From Caldisericia bacterium (GTDB lineage Bacteria; Caldisericota; Caldisericia; UBA6126), in the NCBI GenBank assembly GCA_023146045.1, contig JAGLCW010000221.1, positions 1-48,816 on the forward strand: DNA of 48,816 bases, in the 5' to 3' direction. The notes under the pieces were generated by a model, which made no database searches, was not told the DNA's origin, and saw only the letters and a list, made by a program, of their open reading frames with translations. This document shows, piece after piece, positions 19,641 through 27,230 of the stretch (its first letter is position 1; each line of letters starts with the position of its first letter). The translations under genes were made by a program, and so were the position numbers.

Positions 19641-21001
19641 ATATTGAATCTAAAAGCGAGAATAGTAACAAAGATTTTGAAATAAAATACCTGATCTTTG
19701 GTTGTATAGTAGGTGCAGCAGGATATTTTATTGGTGGTCTTGCTGCAGCATCTTTTATATTTCTTTTGTTGCTGGTATTTCTTTTGTTTTTTAAACCATC
19801 TGTTGGATTAATATTTTTCCCATTTTTCATTATTTTTGATTTTGCAGTCAAAAGTGCAGGAATGGGTGGTCTTTTTGGATTGTGGGATGAAATCTTATTC
19901 ATAGTACTGTTTGTTATTTTGTTGATATACAAAGTTAGAACAGCAAAAGAAAAACTACGGTTCACATCGGTAATATATCCGGTTGTTACTTTTTTAATTT
20001 TCGCAATCATCTCAATAATTTTAAGCAATTCGGTAACGATAGCCCAAGGAATTGAAGCAATACGATCTGTTATTCAATCTTTCATATTTTTCTTCCTTGT
20101 AATAAATACTCCAATGAGCAAAAAAGAAATTAGAGGGTTTTTATTTCTTGTAGTTTTAGGCGGAGTAGTATGCGCGTTGTATGGTATATATCAATATTTG
20201 GTAGGCGTTGCAACCCCACCTAATTGGGTTGATAAGGATCTTGAATTTGGTTTATCTAGGGCATTTTCATTTTTAGGTAGTCCAAATGCATTTTCTGCTT
20301 ATTGCGTAATGATAGCTCCAGTTGCTTTAGGGTTTGCGTTTCAACCAAAACTTAAAGCTTCTCACAAACTTTTTTTCTGGGGATTATTCCTACTGCTTGT
20401 TGGTGGATTAGTAAGTTCACTAACAAGAGCATCTTGGCTAGCATTTATACCGGCACTTTGTTTATTCATGTTAATGATCAAAAAAGGGAAATATATATTT
20501 TTGGTTTTGATTGCTGTAGTAATAACTGTTATTTTTGTTCCACCTATCCAGCAAAGGTTTTCTACGTTGTTTTCCGAGCAGTATCAACAAAAAAGCGCTT
20601 CGGGTGGTAGGACATACAGGTGGTCTTTAGCCCTTGACTTAACAAGGCAGAAGCCTTTCTTTGGTGAGGGACCAGGAAGCTATGGGGGAGCAGTTGCATA
20701 CAGATATCAAGAGTTTAATGGTCTGTATTCAGATAATTATTATTTAGAGATATTGTCAAATTATGGATTTCTTGGCTTCATAGCTTTTCTTTTTATTCTA
20801 ATACTACTTTTGAAAAATCTAACAATATCATTTCAAAATGCTTCAAAAAATGACAAAATTCTTATCGCAGGAGTTATATGTGGTTCTGTTTCTTTGTTTA
20901 TAAACATGTATACAGAAAACCTCTGGGAAATCGTACCATTATCTGTTGTTTTATGGTTTATGGTTGCATGTGCTATAAAGCTAGGTGACAATAATGATTA
21001 A
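19610..21001 (+). CDS. O-antigen polymerase/ligase (Wzy/WaaL-like)
   Basis: About 10 TM segments, 'SLTRASWLAFIPALCLFML', 'GEGPGSYGGAVAYRYQ...YSDNYYLEILSNYGFLGFIAFL' typical of Wzy_C/WaaL proteins. Confidence 0.85.
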   Translation: MEMDKRNISVNIESKSENSNKDFEIKYLIFGCIVGAAGYFIGGLAAASFIFLLLLVFLLFFKPSVGLIFFPFFIIFDFAVKSAGMGGLFGLWDEILFIVLFVILLIYKVRTAKEKLRFTSVIYPVVTFLIFAIISIILSNSVTIAQGIEAIRSVIQSFIFFFLVINTPMSKKEIRGFLFLVVLGGVVCALYGIYQYLVGVATPPNWVDKDLEFGLSRAFSFLGSPNAFSAYCVMIAPVALGFAFQPKLKASHKLFFWGLFLLLVGGLVSSLTRASWLAFIPALCLFMLMIKKGKYIFLVLIAVVITVIFVPPIQQRFSTLFSEQYQQKSASGGRTYRWSLALDLTRQKPFFGEGPGSYGGAVAYRYQEFNGLYSDNYYLEILSNYGFLGFIAFLFILILLLKNLTISFQNASKNDKILIAGVICGSVSLFINMYTENLWEIVPLSVVLWFMVACAIKLGDNND

Positions 21002-22124
21002 GAACAAAACTATAGTCTTTATATCTACTATGGAATTTTCTGACCTTCCAACAAGAAAGCAAAGATTAGCAAACAGATTAAGCACAGATAACATCGTGGT
21101 CTATTTTGAACCACCTAACACCTATTTAGCAAAAGTTTTTAAAAGGAAAAATAAAAAAAACATACCTTTTAGAGAAGTGTCTAAAAATCTTTTTGTTGAC
21201 AAATTACCAGATGTGTTACCGTTTGGGCTTCGTTTTTTTCCTTTTCAAGAGTCAAATCAAAAAAGGATTGTTTCTTATATAAAAAATATGTTAATAAAAA
21301 ACAATTTAACCCCGGACCTTTTGTGGTTTTATCTTGTTGACTACCCAGGCATTACATATGCATTCATAGACTCAACTGTTGTTTACGACTGTGTTGATGA
21401 TCATTCCGCTTATGGAGGATTAAGAAAACCAGATTTTGTAAATAATCTAGAAAAAGAACTTGTAGAAAATTCTGAAGTACTTTTCACAACAACAAATGAG
21501 TTATCAGATAAATTGGAAAAGTTTGGTGGTGTACCGCTAGTTATTCCAAATGGTGTTGATTATCCATTGTTTGAACGCTGGAATGGAGAAAAACCAGAAA
21601 TTCTTAAAAATGAAAAAAGAAAAATAATTGGATATTTTGGTGCTCTTCAAAAATGGTTCGATGTTGATTTCATTAAAGAAGCTGCGAAAAAGTTTTCTAA
21701 CAACCTGTTTGTTCTAGCAGGACCATGTTCAGAAGGATTCAAAAATGAATTTTCTGAGTTTTCAAATATTTTGTTTCCAGGAAAAATTAAATATGAGGAT
21801 GCACCAGCTTGGATTGGTTCTTTTGATGTATGCACAATACCTTTTATTCAGAATAACTTAACCTTGAACATTAGCCCATTAAAATTTTTTGAATATTGTT
21901 CTCTAGGAAAACCATGCTTAACAATCCCAATAAAACAATTAAATCTTTATGATGGAATATCATATATTTATCAAAATCACGAAGAAGGCTTAAGTAAACT
22001 TTCACTAGCCCTAAAAGAAGACAATGCAGAGTATAGAAAAGAAAGAATAGCTATAGCTAAAAGAGAAGCATGGGAAGAAAAATTTGACTTTATGTTCCAG
22101 CAAGTAGAGAGATTTTTTGATTAG
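20994..22124 (+). CDS. Glycosyltransferase (GT4-like, TuaH/GumK-like)
   Basis: 'VVYDCVDDHSAYGG', 'IPNGVDYPLFERW', 'KKIIGYFGALQKWFDVDFI', 'ISPLKFFEYCSLGKPCLT'. Confidence 0.82.
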   Translation: MIKNKTIVFISTMEFSDLPTRKQRLANRLSTDNIVVYFEPPNTYLAKVFKRKNKKNIPFREVSKNLFVDKLPDVLPFGLRFFPFQESNQKRIVSYIKNMLIKNNLTPDLLWFYLVDYPGITYAFIDSTVVYDCVDDHSAYGGLRKPDFVNNLEKELVENSEVLFTTTNELSDKLEKFGGVPLVIPNGVDYPLFERWNGEKPEILKNEKRKIIGYFGALQKWFDVDFIKEAAKKFSNNLFVLAGPCSEGFKNEFSEFSNILFPGKIKYEDAPAWIGSFDVCTIPFIQNNLTLNISPLKFFEYCSLGKPCLTIPIKQLNLYDGISYIYQNHEEGLSKLSLALKEDNAEYRKERIAIAKREAWEEKFDFMFQQVERFFD

Positions 22125-22131
22125 ATAAAGA

Positions 22132-23205
22132 CTAACTGTTTTTTTTCTGTAAAATATTCCAAACTAGAACAATAAAGAATAGTATTCCAACAATTAAATG
22201 TAGTGGCGTGTGTGCTATATGCATTGTTTTATTTAACATGGTGCTAAAATTCCAGTTGAAATATTTTGTTAGCAAATCTAACGTAAAGCCCATTAAAATT
22301 GCCAAAACAGTCAATGTTATCAAATATAATGAAAGTATCTTTTTTCCTAAAGCCTTCACAAGAATTGAAATCGATGCGGCATTTGTAGCTGGACCAACAA
22401 AAAGGAAAACGAATGCTGCACCAGGGGTAATTCCTGCAACTAAAAATGAAACTGCAATAGGTATTGAAGATGTAGAGCAGATATACATTGGTAGTCCAAT
22501 GCAAATCATTACAATCATTGCTATAAGGCTGTTACCAAGCACCGTATTGGAGAAATAATTTTGTGGAATAATTGTTGTAATTAATGCTGCCGCAATAACA
22601 CCAACAAGAAATGAAACTGCAATATCTTTAATCATGTCGTTGAAGCCAAATTTAATAATTTTAGATAGATACTTACTCAGTGATGTGTAATACTTTTTGT
22701 AACTTTTTGTGGTTTTACCCGAATGATTATGAGAATGAGAGCAAGAACAGCATTCAGAAACATTTTGTTCGTCAGGTAAATTTATACCATATTTCTCAGA
22801 TATTAGTTCTATTGTTCCACCACCAATTATTCCAGAAAGTAGTGCAGCAATTGGTCTAAATATAGCGAAAACAGGTCCCATTAGACCGTATGTTGCAATC
22901 ATACTATCTACACCAGTTTGAGGAGTCGATATCAAGAAGGAAATTAATGCACCAACAGATGCTTTGCTTTTTTTTAAATAAATAATGAATGGAAGTACAC
23001 CACAAGAGCAGAGTGGTAAAGGTACACCAAAAAGAGCTGCTTTGAAAGTAGAGAAAAACCCCTTTTTACCAACTTGCTTTGCTATCCACGATTCTGGTAA
23101 AAAAGTATGTAAAATCCCAACTAAAAATAAACCAATAACCATGTAGAAGCTCATCTCAGTGAAAAGAACAAAGAAATTGTCAGCGAAAGTTAAAAAAAAA
23201 GTCAT
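22132..23205 (-). CDS. Metal permease of the DUF318 / SO_0444-like (Cu/Zn efflux) family
   Basis: Polytopic, 'PLCSCGVLPFIIYLKKSKASVGALISFLISTPQTGVDS' and 'GLPMYICSTSSIPIAVSFLVAGITPGAAFVFLFVGPATN'; Cys/His-rich loop 'ECCSCSHSHNHSGK'. Confidence 0.82.
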   Translation of the reverse strand: MTFFLTFADNFFVLFTEMSFYMVIGLFLVGILHTFLPESWIAKQVGKKGFFSTFKAALFGVPLPLCSCGVLPFIIYLKKSKASVGALISFLISTPQTGVDSMIATYGLMGPVFAIFRPIAALLSGIIGGGTIELISEKYGINLPDEQNVSECCSCSHSHNHSGKTTKSYKKYYTSLSKYLSKIIKFGFNDMIKDIAVSFLVGVIAAALITTIIPQNYFSNTVLGNSLIAMIVMICIGLPMYICSTSSIPIAVSFLVAGITPGAAFVFLFVGPATNAASISILVKALGKKILSLYLITLTVLAILMGFTLDLLTKYFNWNFSTMLNKTMHIAHTPLHLIVGILFFIVLVWNILQKKNS

Positions 23206-23210
23206 ATATC

Positions 23211-23220
23211 ACCAATTAGT
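23211..23220. promoter_or_regulatory. Second copy of the ACYAATTRGT motif, overlapping the permease SD region
   Basis: ACCAATTAGT is the exact reverse complement of 23277-23286. On the minus strand it runs into GGTGAT just upstream of the permease ATG. Confidence 0.4.
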
Positions 23221-23238
23221 AAAAGCATGGATAGACGT

Positions 23239-23266
23239 ATAGTACATATTGAAGAATATTTGTCAA
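23239..23266 (-). promoter_or_regulatory. Predicted sigma70-type promoter of the permease gene
   Basis: On the minus strand, TTGACA (23266-23261), 16-bp spacer, TACTAT (23244-23239), upstream of the ATG at 23205. Confidence 0.55.
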
Positions 23267-23267
23267 T

Positions 23268-23295
23268 TTGACGTAAACTAATTGGTTTATATAAT
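23268..23295 (+). promoter_or_regulatory. Predicted sigma70-type promoter of rpmB
   Basis: TTGACG (23268-23273), 16-bp spacer, perfect TATAAT (23290-23295), 43 bp before the rpmB ATG. Confidence 0.75.
23274..23289. promoter_or_regulatory. 16-bp near-perfect palindrome, candidate repressor operator
   Basis: TAAACTAATTGGTTTA has one mismatched pair and spans exactly the -35/-10 spacer of the rpmB promoter. Its core ACTAATTGGT recurs inverted (ACCAATTAGT) at 23211-23220. Confidence 0.5.
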
Positions 23296-23337
23296 GGTTA
23301 TGATTGAAATTGAGTTTAATTAGCAGAGGTTATACAT

Positions 23338-23529
23338 ATGTCTAGAAAATGCGATGTTTGTGGCAAAGGTCCTTTAGTTGGTAATAACGTATCACATTCT
23401 AATGTGAGAACAAAAAAACGCTCTCTACCGAATCTTCAATCAGTAAGAGTTAAATTACCAGGTGGCGGTGTAAAAGTAATGAAAGTTTGTGCAAAATGCT
23501 TAAAAGCTAATAAGGTGCAAAAAGCTTAG
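23338..23529 (+). CDS. rpmB: 50S ribosomal protein L28, zinc-ribbon (C+) form
   Basis: '[38 protein letters not shown]...KVCAKCLKA' with CxxC...CxxC; AGAGG SD. Confidence 0.96.
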   Translation: MSRKCDVCGKGPLVGNNVSHSNVRTKKRSLPNLQSVRVKLPGGGVKVMKVCAKCLKANKVQKA

Positions 23530-23538
23530 TCACCAATT

Positions 23539-23778
23539 ATGGGCCTAAACAAAGAATTACGGTCCGATTTATTAAAGTTTTTGAAGGATGTTCGTAATGA
23601 ACATCCTTCAAAAACTATAAAATGTGAAGATTCAATGGGAAAGTTTTTCATTGATGAAATGACTCTAAAAGGTAATCTAAAATTTCTGGTTGATCTGGAA
23701 TATATACGTTTGCTTAGCAACTATTGCAACAAAAAAGCTCTAATCCGTATTACCGATAAAGGTTATGGAAAAATTTGA
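23539..23778 (+). CDS. Small putative winged-helix-like protein (79 aa)
   Basis: Sits between rpmB and ogt. C-terminal 'GNLKFLVDLEYIRLLSNYCNKKALIRITDKGYGKI' looks like a wHTH recognition helix plus wing. No clear SD. Confidence 0.5.
   Translation: MGLNKELRSDLLKFLKDVRNEHPSKTIKCEDSMGKFFIDEMTLKGNLKFLVDLEYIRLLSNYCNKKALIRITDKGYGKI
23579..23613. repeat. Perfect 15-bp inverted repeat (hairpin) within a CDS
   Basis: TTTTGAAGGATGTTC (23579-23593), loop GTAAT, GAACATCCTTCAAAA (23599-23613). Confidence 0.85.
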
Positions 23779-24377
23779 AAGTTAATTCATTACTTTTTTC
23801 AACCCCGTTAGGTAGTACATACGTACAAGCAACTAGTGATCAAATATTGTCTATTGCTTTTCCTGAAGAAGAAAAATCAGATTTATTCACAGAATTGTAC
23901 TATAAAGAAGCAATTCATGAGGATGAATATGATGAACTAGCAAAATACCCACTTTTACTGGAAGCAAAAAAACAATTTCAACAGTATTTTGCAGGTACTC
24001 GTTGTTACTTTAAACTTCCATATAAAATCTATGGTACACCTATTGAACAAAAAGTATATCGACTACTTTCAATTGTACCATTTGGATATGTAATATCTTA
24101 TTTATCTCTATCACAAATGGTAGGCATAAAAAGTGGAGCAAGATTTATTGGATCTTGTATGAAAAAAAATCCTCTACCGTTAATTATTCCTTGCCATAGA
24201 GTAATATCAAATTCTGGGAAAATCGGAGGATTTTCAGCTGGTGTTGGTAGAAAGAAGTTTTTGTTACAATGGGAAAAAACAAACTGGGAGATGAGTCATG
24301 AAAGTAGTTCTGTTGGCAGGTGGCTATGGTACACGTTTAAGCGAAAAAACGGAGAACAAACCCAAACCACTAATTGA
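23775..24377 (+). CDS. ogt: Methylated-DNA-[protein]-cysteine S-methyltransferase
   Basis: 'IPFGYVISYLSLSQMVG', 'RFIGSCMKKNPLPLIIPCHRVISNSGKIGGFSAGVGRKKFLL' with the PCHRV active site. TTG start. The 3' end overlaps rfbF by 80 nt. Confidence 0.88.
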   Translation: MKVNSLLFSTPLGSTYVQATSDQILSIAFPEEEKSDLFTELYYKEAIHEDEYDELAKYPLLLEAKKQFQQYFAGTRCYFKLPYKIYGTPIEQKVYRLLSIVPFGYVISYLSLSQMVGIKSGARFIGSCMKKNPLPLIIPCHRVISNSGKIGGFSAGVGRKKFLLQWEKTNWEMSHESSSVGRWLWYTFKRKNGEQTQTTN

Positions 24378-25068
24378 GATAGGTGGGAAACCAATTATTT
24401 GGCACATAATGAAAGGTTATTCTAAACACGGATTTAATGATTTCGTTGTTTGCTTGGGATATAAAGGGAATAAAATAAAAGAATACTTTAGTAATTTTTT
24501 CCTGCAGCAATCCAACATTTCTTTTGACTTGAGTAGTGGAAAAATGCAGGTTCTTGATTCTTCTTCAGAGCCATGGAAAGTTACACTTATAGATACAGGG
24601 ATAGACACTTATACTGGTGGTAGAGTTAAGCGTATTCAAAAATATATACCAAAAGAGACATTCATGCTTACTTATTGCGATGGAGTGGCAGATGTAAATA
24701 TAGAAAAACTTCTAAAATTTCATAAAACGCATGGGAAAAAAGCAACTTTAACTGCTGTTCAACCAGACAATAGATTTGGTGTGATAGATATGGATTCATC
24801 AGGTCTAGTAAAAACATTCAGAGAAAAACCACCAGGAGAAAACGCCTGGATTAATGGTGGATATTTTGTTTTAGAACCATCTATCTTTCCATACATAAAT
24901 GGAGACAGCACCATATGGGAACGAGAACCATTGGAAAGCTTAGTTGCAGAAAAAGAATTAATGGTTTTTAAGCATAATGGGTATTGGCAATGTATGGATA
25001 CATTAAGAGATAAAAACTTGCTTGAATCTGAATGGGCAACTGGTCATGCACATTGGAAGACTTGGTAA
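24298..25068 (+). CDS. rfbF: Glucose-1-phosphate cytidylyltransferase
   Basis: 'VVLLAGGYGTRLSEKTENKPKPLIEIGGKPIIWHIMKGYSKHGFNDFVVCLGYKGNKIKEYF', 'LTYCDGVADVNI', 'WINGGYFVLEP'. Confidence 0.94.
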   Translation: MKVVLLAGGYGTRLSEKTENKPKPLIEIGGKPIIWHIMKGYSKHGFNDFVVCLGYKGNKIKEYFSNFFLQQSNISFDLSSGKMQVLDSSSEPWKVTLIDTGIDTYTGGRVKRIQKYIPKETFMLTYCDGVADVNIEKLLKFHKTHGKKATLTAVQPDNRFGVIDMDSSGLVKTFREKPPGENAWINGGYFVLEPSIFPYINGDSTIWEREPLESLVAEKELMVFKHNGYWQCMDTLRDKNLLESEWATGHAHWKTW

Positions 25069-25073
25069 TCTAA

Positions 25074-26039
25074 ATGGTTAAAGAAAATATTTTAATTACA
25101 GGAGCTACAGGGTTTTTAGGATCTCATTTAGCATTATCATTTGCATCTGCAAATTTGTACATTGCAAGAAGAATGCATTCTGAATCGGGAGATTGGAGAA
25201 TAGCCTCTCTAACTAATGTAAAAACAATTGACCTAGATCAACTTAGAAAAGGCACATTGAGAACAACACTAAATGGTGAATCAATTCCAGTATTTGATTG
25301 TGTATACCATTTAGCAACTTCTGGCAACCAATATGGTATGTATGAAACAAATAATCTAGTAGACGGTACAATTTCTTTGACAATGGATATTGTATCTTTT
25401 TGTCATTGGAATAAATCAAAAAAATTGATTATAGCTGGATCATCTGCAGAATATGGTGATCATGGAAAAATTAAGCTCTCAGAAAGTATAAAGTTAAAGC
25501 CAGACAGTATATATGGGGCATCTAAGGTTTCAGCAGTATTAATGGGATTAACTTTTGCGAAATTTTTAGAGGTTAATGTAAACGTTGCAAGGTTTTTCAC
25601 AGTTTATGGACCAGCAGATAAGCCATACAATGTTATTCCATCAATGATACAGGCAATATATACTGATGTACCATTCGACTTAACACAAGGTGAACAAATT
25701 AGAGATTTTATATATATTGACGACGTAATAGAAGCATTGCATCAAATGAAAATTAGCAACTTACAGCCAGGACAGATTATAAATATCGGCACAGGAAAGG
25801 GGAATTCTCTGCGTGAAGTCGGAAAGTATTTACTGGATTTTTCGAAAGCTAATCCAAGTGTATTTAGATGGGGAGTAAGGCCATACAGAGACAATGAAAG
25901 TATGGAAATGATTTGTGATGTAAAAAAATCAAGCACATTGCTTAAATGGAAAGCTCAAACATCTATTGAAGATGGATTAAGGCAAACATATTATTGGTAT
26001 GAAAAATTATTTGGGGGTATTTTATGTTCAAAGGTATAG
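25074..26039 (+). CDS. NAD(P)-dependent epimerase/reductase, possible CDP-sugar 4-ketoreductase
   Basis: SDR-extended fold: 'ILITGATGFLGSHLA', 'YGASKVSAV', 'RDFIYIDDVIEAL'. Placed between rfbF and rfbG. Confidence 0.8.
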   Translation: MVKENILITGATGFLGSHLALSFASANLYIARRMHSESGDWRIASLTNVKTIDLDQLRKGTLRTTLNGESIPVFDCVYHLATSGNQYGMYETNNLVDGTISLTMDIVSFCHWNKSKKLIIAGSSAEYGDHGKIKLSESIKLKPDSIYGASKVSAVLMGLTFAKFLEVNVNVARFFTVYGPADKPYNVIPSMIQAIYTDVPFDLTQGEQIRDFIYIDDVIEALHQMKISNLQPGQIINIGTGKGNSLREVGKYLLDFSKANPSVFRWGVRPYRDNESMEMICDVKKSSTLLKWKAQTSIEDGLRQTYYWYEKLFGGILCSKV

Positions 26040-27142
26040 TTTTCTATAATGGTAAAAAAGTTCTTGTTACCGGAAACACGGGTTTTAAAGGCAGTTGGTT
26101 AACTCAATGGCTTATAATGATTGGAGCGGACGTAACAGGCTTTTCTATTGATGTGCCAACAAAACCTTCTCTTTTTTCAACTTTAGATTTGTCTTCTAAA
26201 ATTCATGATGTAAGAGGAGATATCCGAAACATTGATGAAATTGAAAAATGTATTCAAGATACCGATCCTGATATTATTTTTCATTTAGCAGCTCAGTCAA
26301 TAGTTGGAAATTCTTACAAAGATCCTTTGAATACTTTTTCAACTAATGCTATTGGAACAGTAAATTTGCTGGAAGCTATAAGAAGACTAAAAAATAATTC
26401 GAAAATTCAAAATCTCAAAAGTGTAATTGCAGTGACAAGCGACAAATGTTACGAAAACAAAGAGCAATTTGAAGGATACAGAGAAACTGATCCAATGGGC
26501 GGTTATGACCCATATAGTGCAAGCAAGGGGTGTGCAGAATTAGTGATTTCTTCATACCAAAAATCATTCTTTAGAAATTTAAAAGTTGGATTAGCCTCTG
26601 TTAGGGCAGGTAATGTCATTGGTGGAGGAGATTGGGCAGATGGAAGATTAATTCCAGATCTAGTGAAAGCTTTTTCCAAGAAAGAAAGATTAATTATTAG
26701 AAAACCAAATTCAGTTCGTCCATGGCAACATGTGTTAGATCCATTATATGGATACTTAAAACTTGCTCATTTACTTTACAACAATCCAGAGAAATACAGT
26801 CAAAGCTGGAATTTTGGTCCAGAATACGGTAAGTTGAATTCTGCAGAAGAAATAGCAAAAGTAGCTATAAACTATTGGCCTGGGAATTCATATTCAATTG
26901 AAGAACAAGAGAGTTTTCACGAAGCAGGATTACTTCAACTCGATATTCACAAAGCGGTAGCATTACTTGGTTGGACACCAATTATGAACACTGAAAAAGC
27001 TATACAAAACACAATAGAATGGTACAAAACATATTATTTGGATGGAGTAAAAAAATCCAAAGAACTAATAATTGAGCAGATAACGGAGTACGATCAATGC
27101 GAAAGTCAGTTTTGTATTCTTTTGAATATTTTGACAAACTAA
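26024..27142 (+). CDS. rfbG: CDP-glucose 4,6-dehydratase
   Basis: 'VLVTGNTGFKGSWLTQWL', 'TSDKCYENKEQFEGYRETDPMGGYDPYSASKGCAELV', 'VRAGNVIGGGDWADGRLIPDLV', 'RPWQHVLDPLYGYL'; GGGGG SD. Confidence 0.94.
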   Translation: MFKGIVFYNGKKVLVTGNTGFKGSWLTQWLIMIGADVTGFSIDVPTKPSLFSTLDLSSKIHDVRGDIRNIDEIEKCIQDTDPDIIFHLAAQSIVGNSYKDPLNTFSTNAIGTVNLLEAIRRLKNNSKIQNLKSVIAVTSDKCYENKEQFEGYRETDPMGGYDPYSASKGCAELVISSYQKSFFRNLKVGLASVRAGNVIGGGDWADGRLIPDLVKAFSKKERLIIRKPNSVRPWQHVLDPLYGYLKLAHLLYNNPEKYSQSWNFGPEYGKLNSAEEIAKVAINYWPGNSYSIEEQESFHEAGLLQLDIHKAVALLGWTPIMNTEKAIQNTIEWYKTYYLDGVKKSKELIIEQITEYDQCESQFCILLNILTN

Positions 27143-27195
27143 AAACTAACCCAGTAGCATTAGCTGCTAAAATAGTAAAAAGAATAAAGAAGTAA
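27097..27195 (+). CDS. Possible 32-aa ORF or gene remnant
   Basis: Translates as MRKSVLYSFEYFDKLKTNPVALAAKIVKRIKK with a GGAG SD-like sequence 8 nt upstream of the ATG. Overlaps the rfbG 3' end. No family recognised. Confidence 0.25.
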   Translation: MRKSVLYSFEYFDKLKTNPVALAAKIVKRIKK

Positions 27196-27210
27196 TATTG
27201 CTTCTTTATT
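27183..27210 (-). terminator. Intrinsic terminator-like hairpin between convergent genes
   Basis: AATAAAGAAG, 8-nt loop, CTTCTTTATT. On the minus strand it is followed by the T-rich CTTTTTACTATTTT, so it best fits termination of the minus-strand glycosyltransferase gene. Confidence 0.55.
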
Positions 27211-27230
27211 CAACTGTTCAAGATTTTGGT

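Noticed and set aside
19447-20028. 193-aa minus-strand ORF
   Set aside because: Lies opposite the unknown membrane protein and Wzy-like TM segments; Lys/Ile/Asn-rich reverse translation typical of antisense TM coding.
22125-22131. Terminator between the convergent glycosyltransferase and permease genes
   Set aside because: The gap is only 7 bp and I saw no convincing hairpin; the nearby T-run is part of the permease Lys codons.
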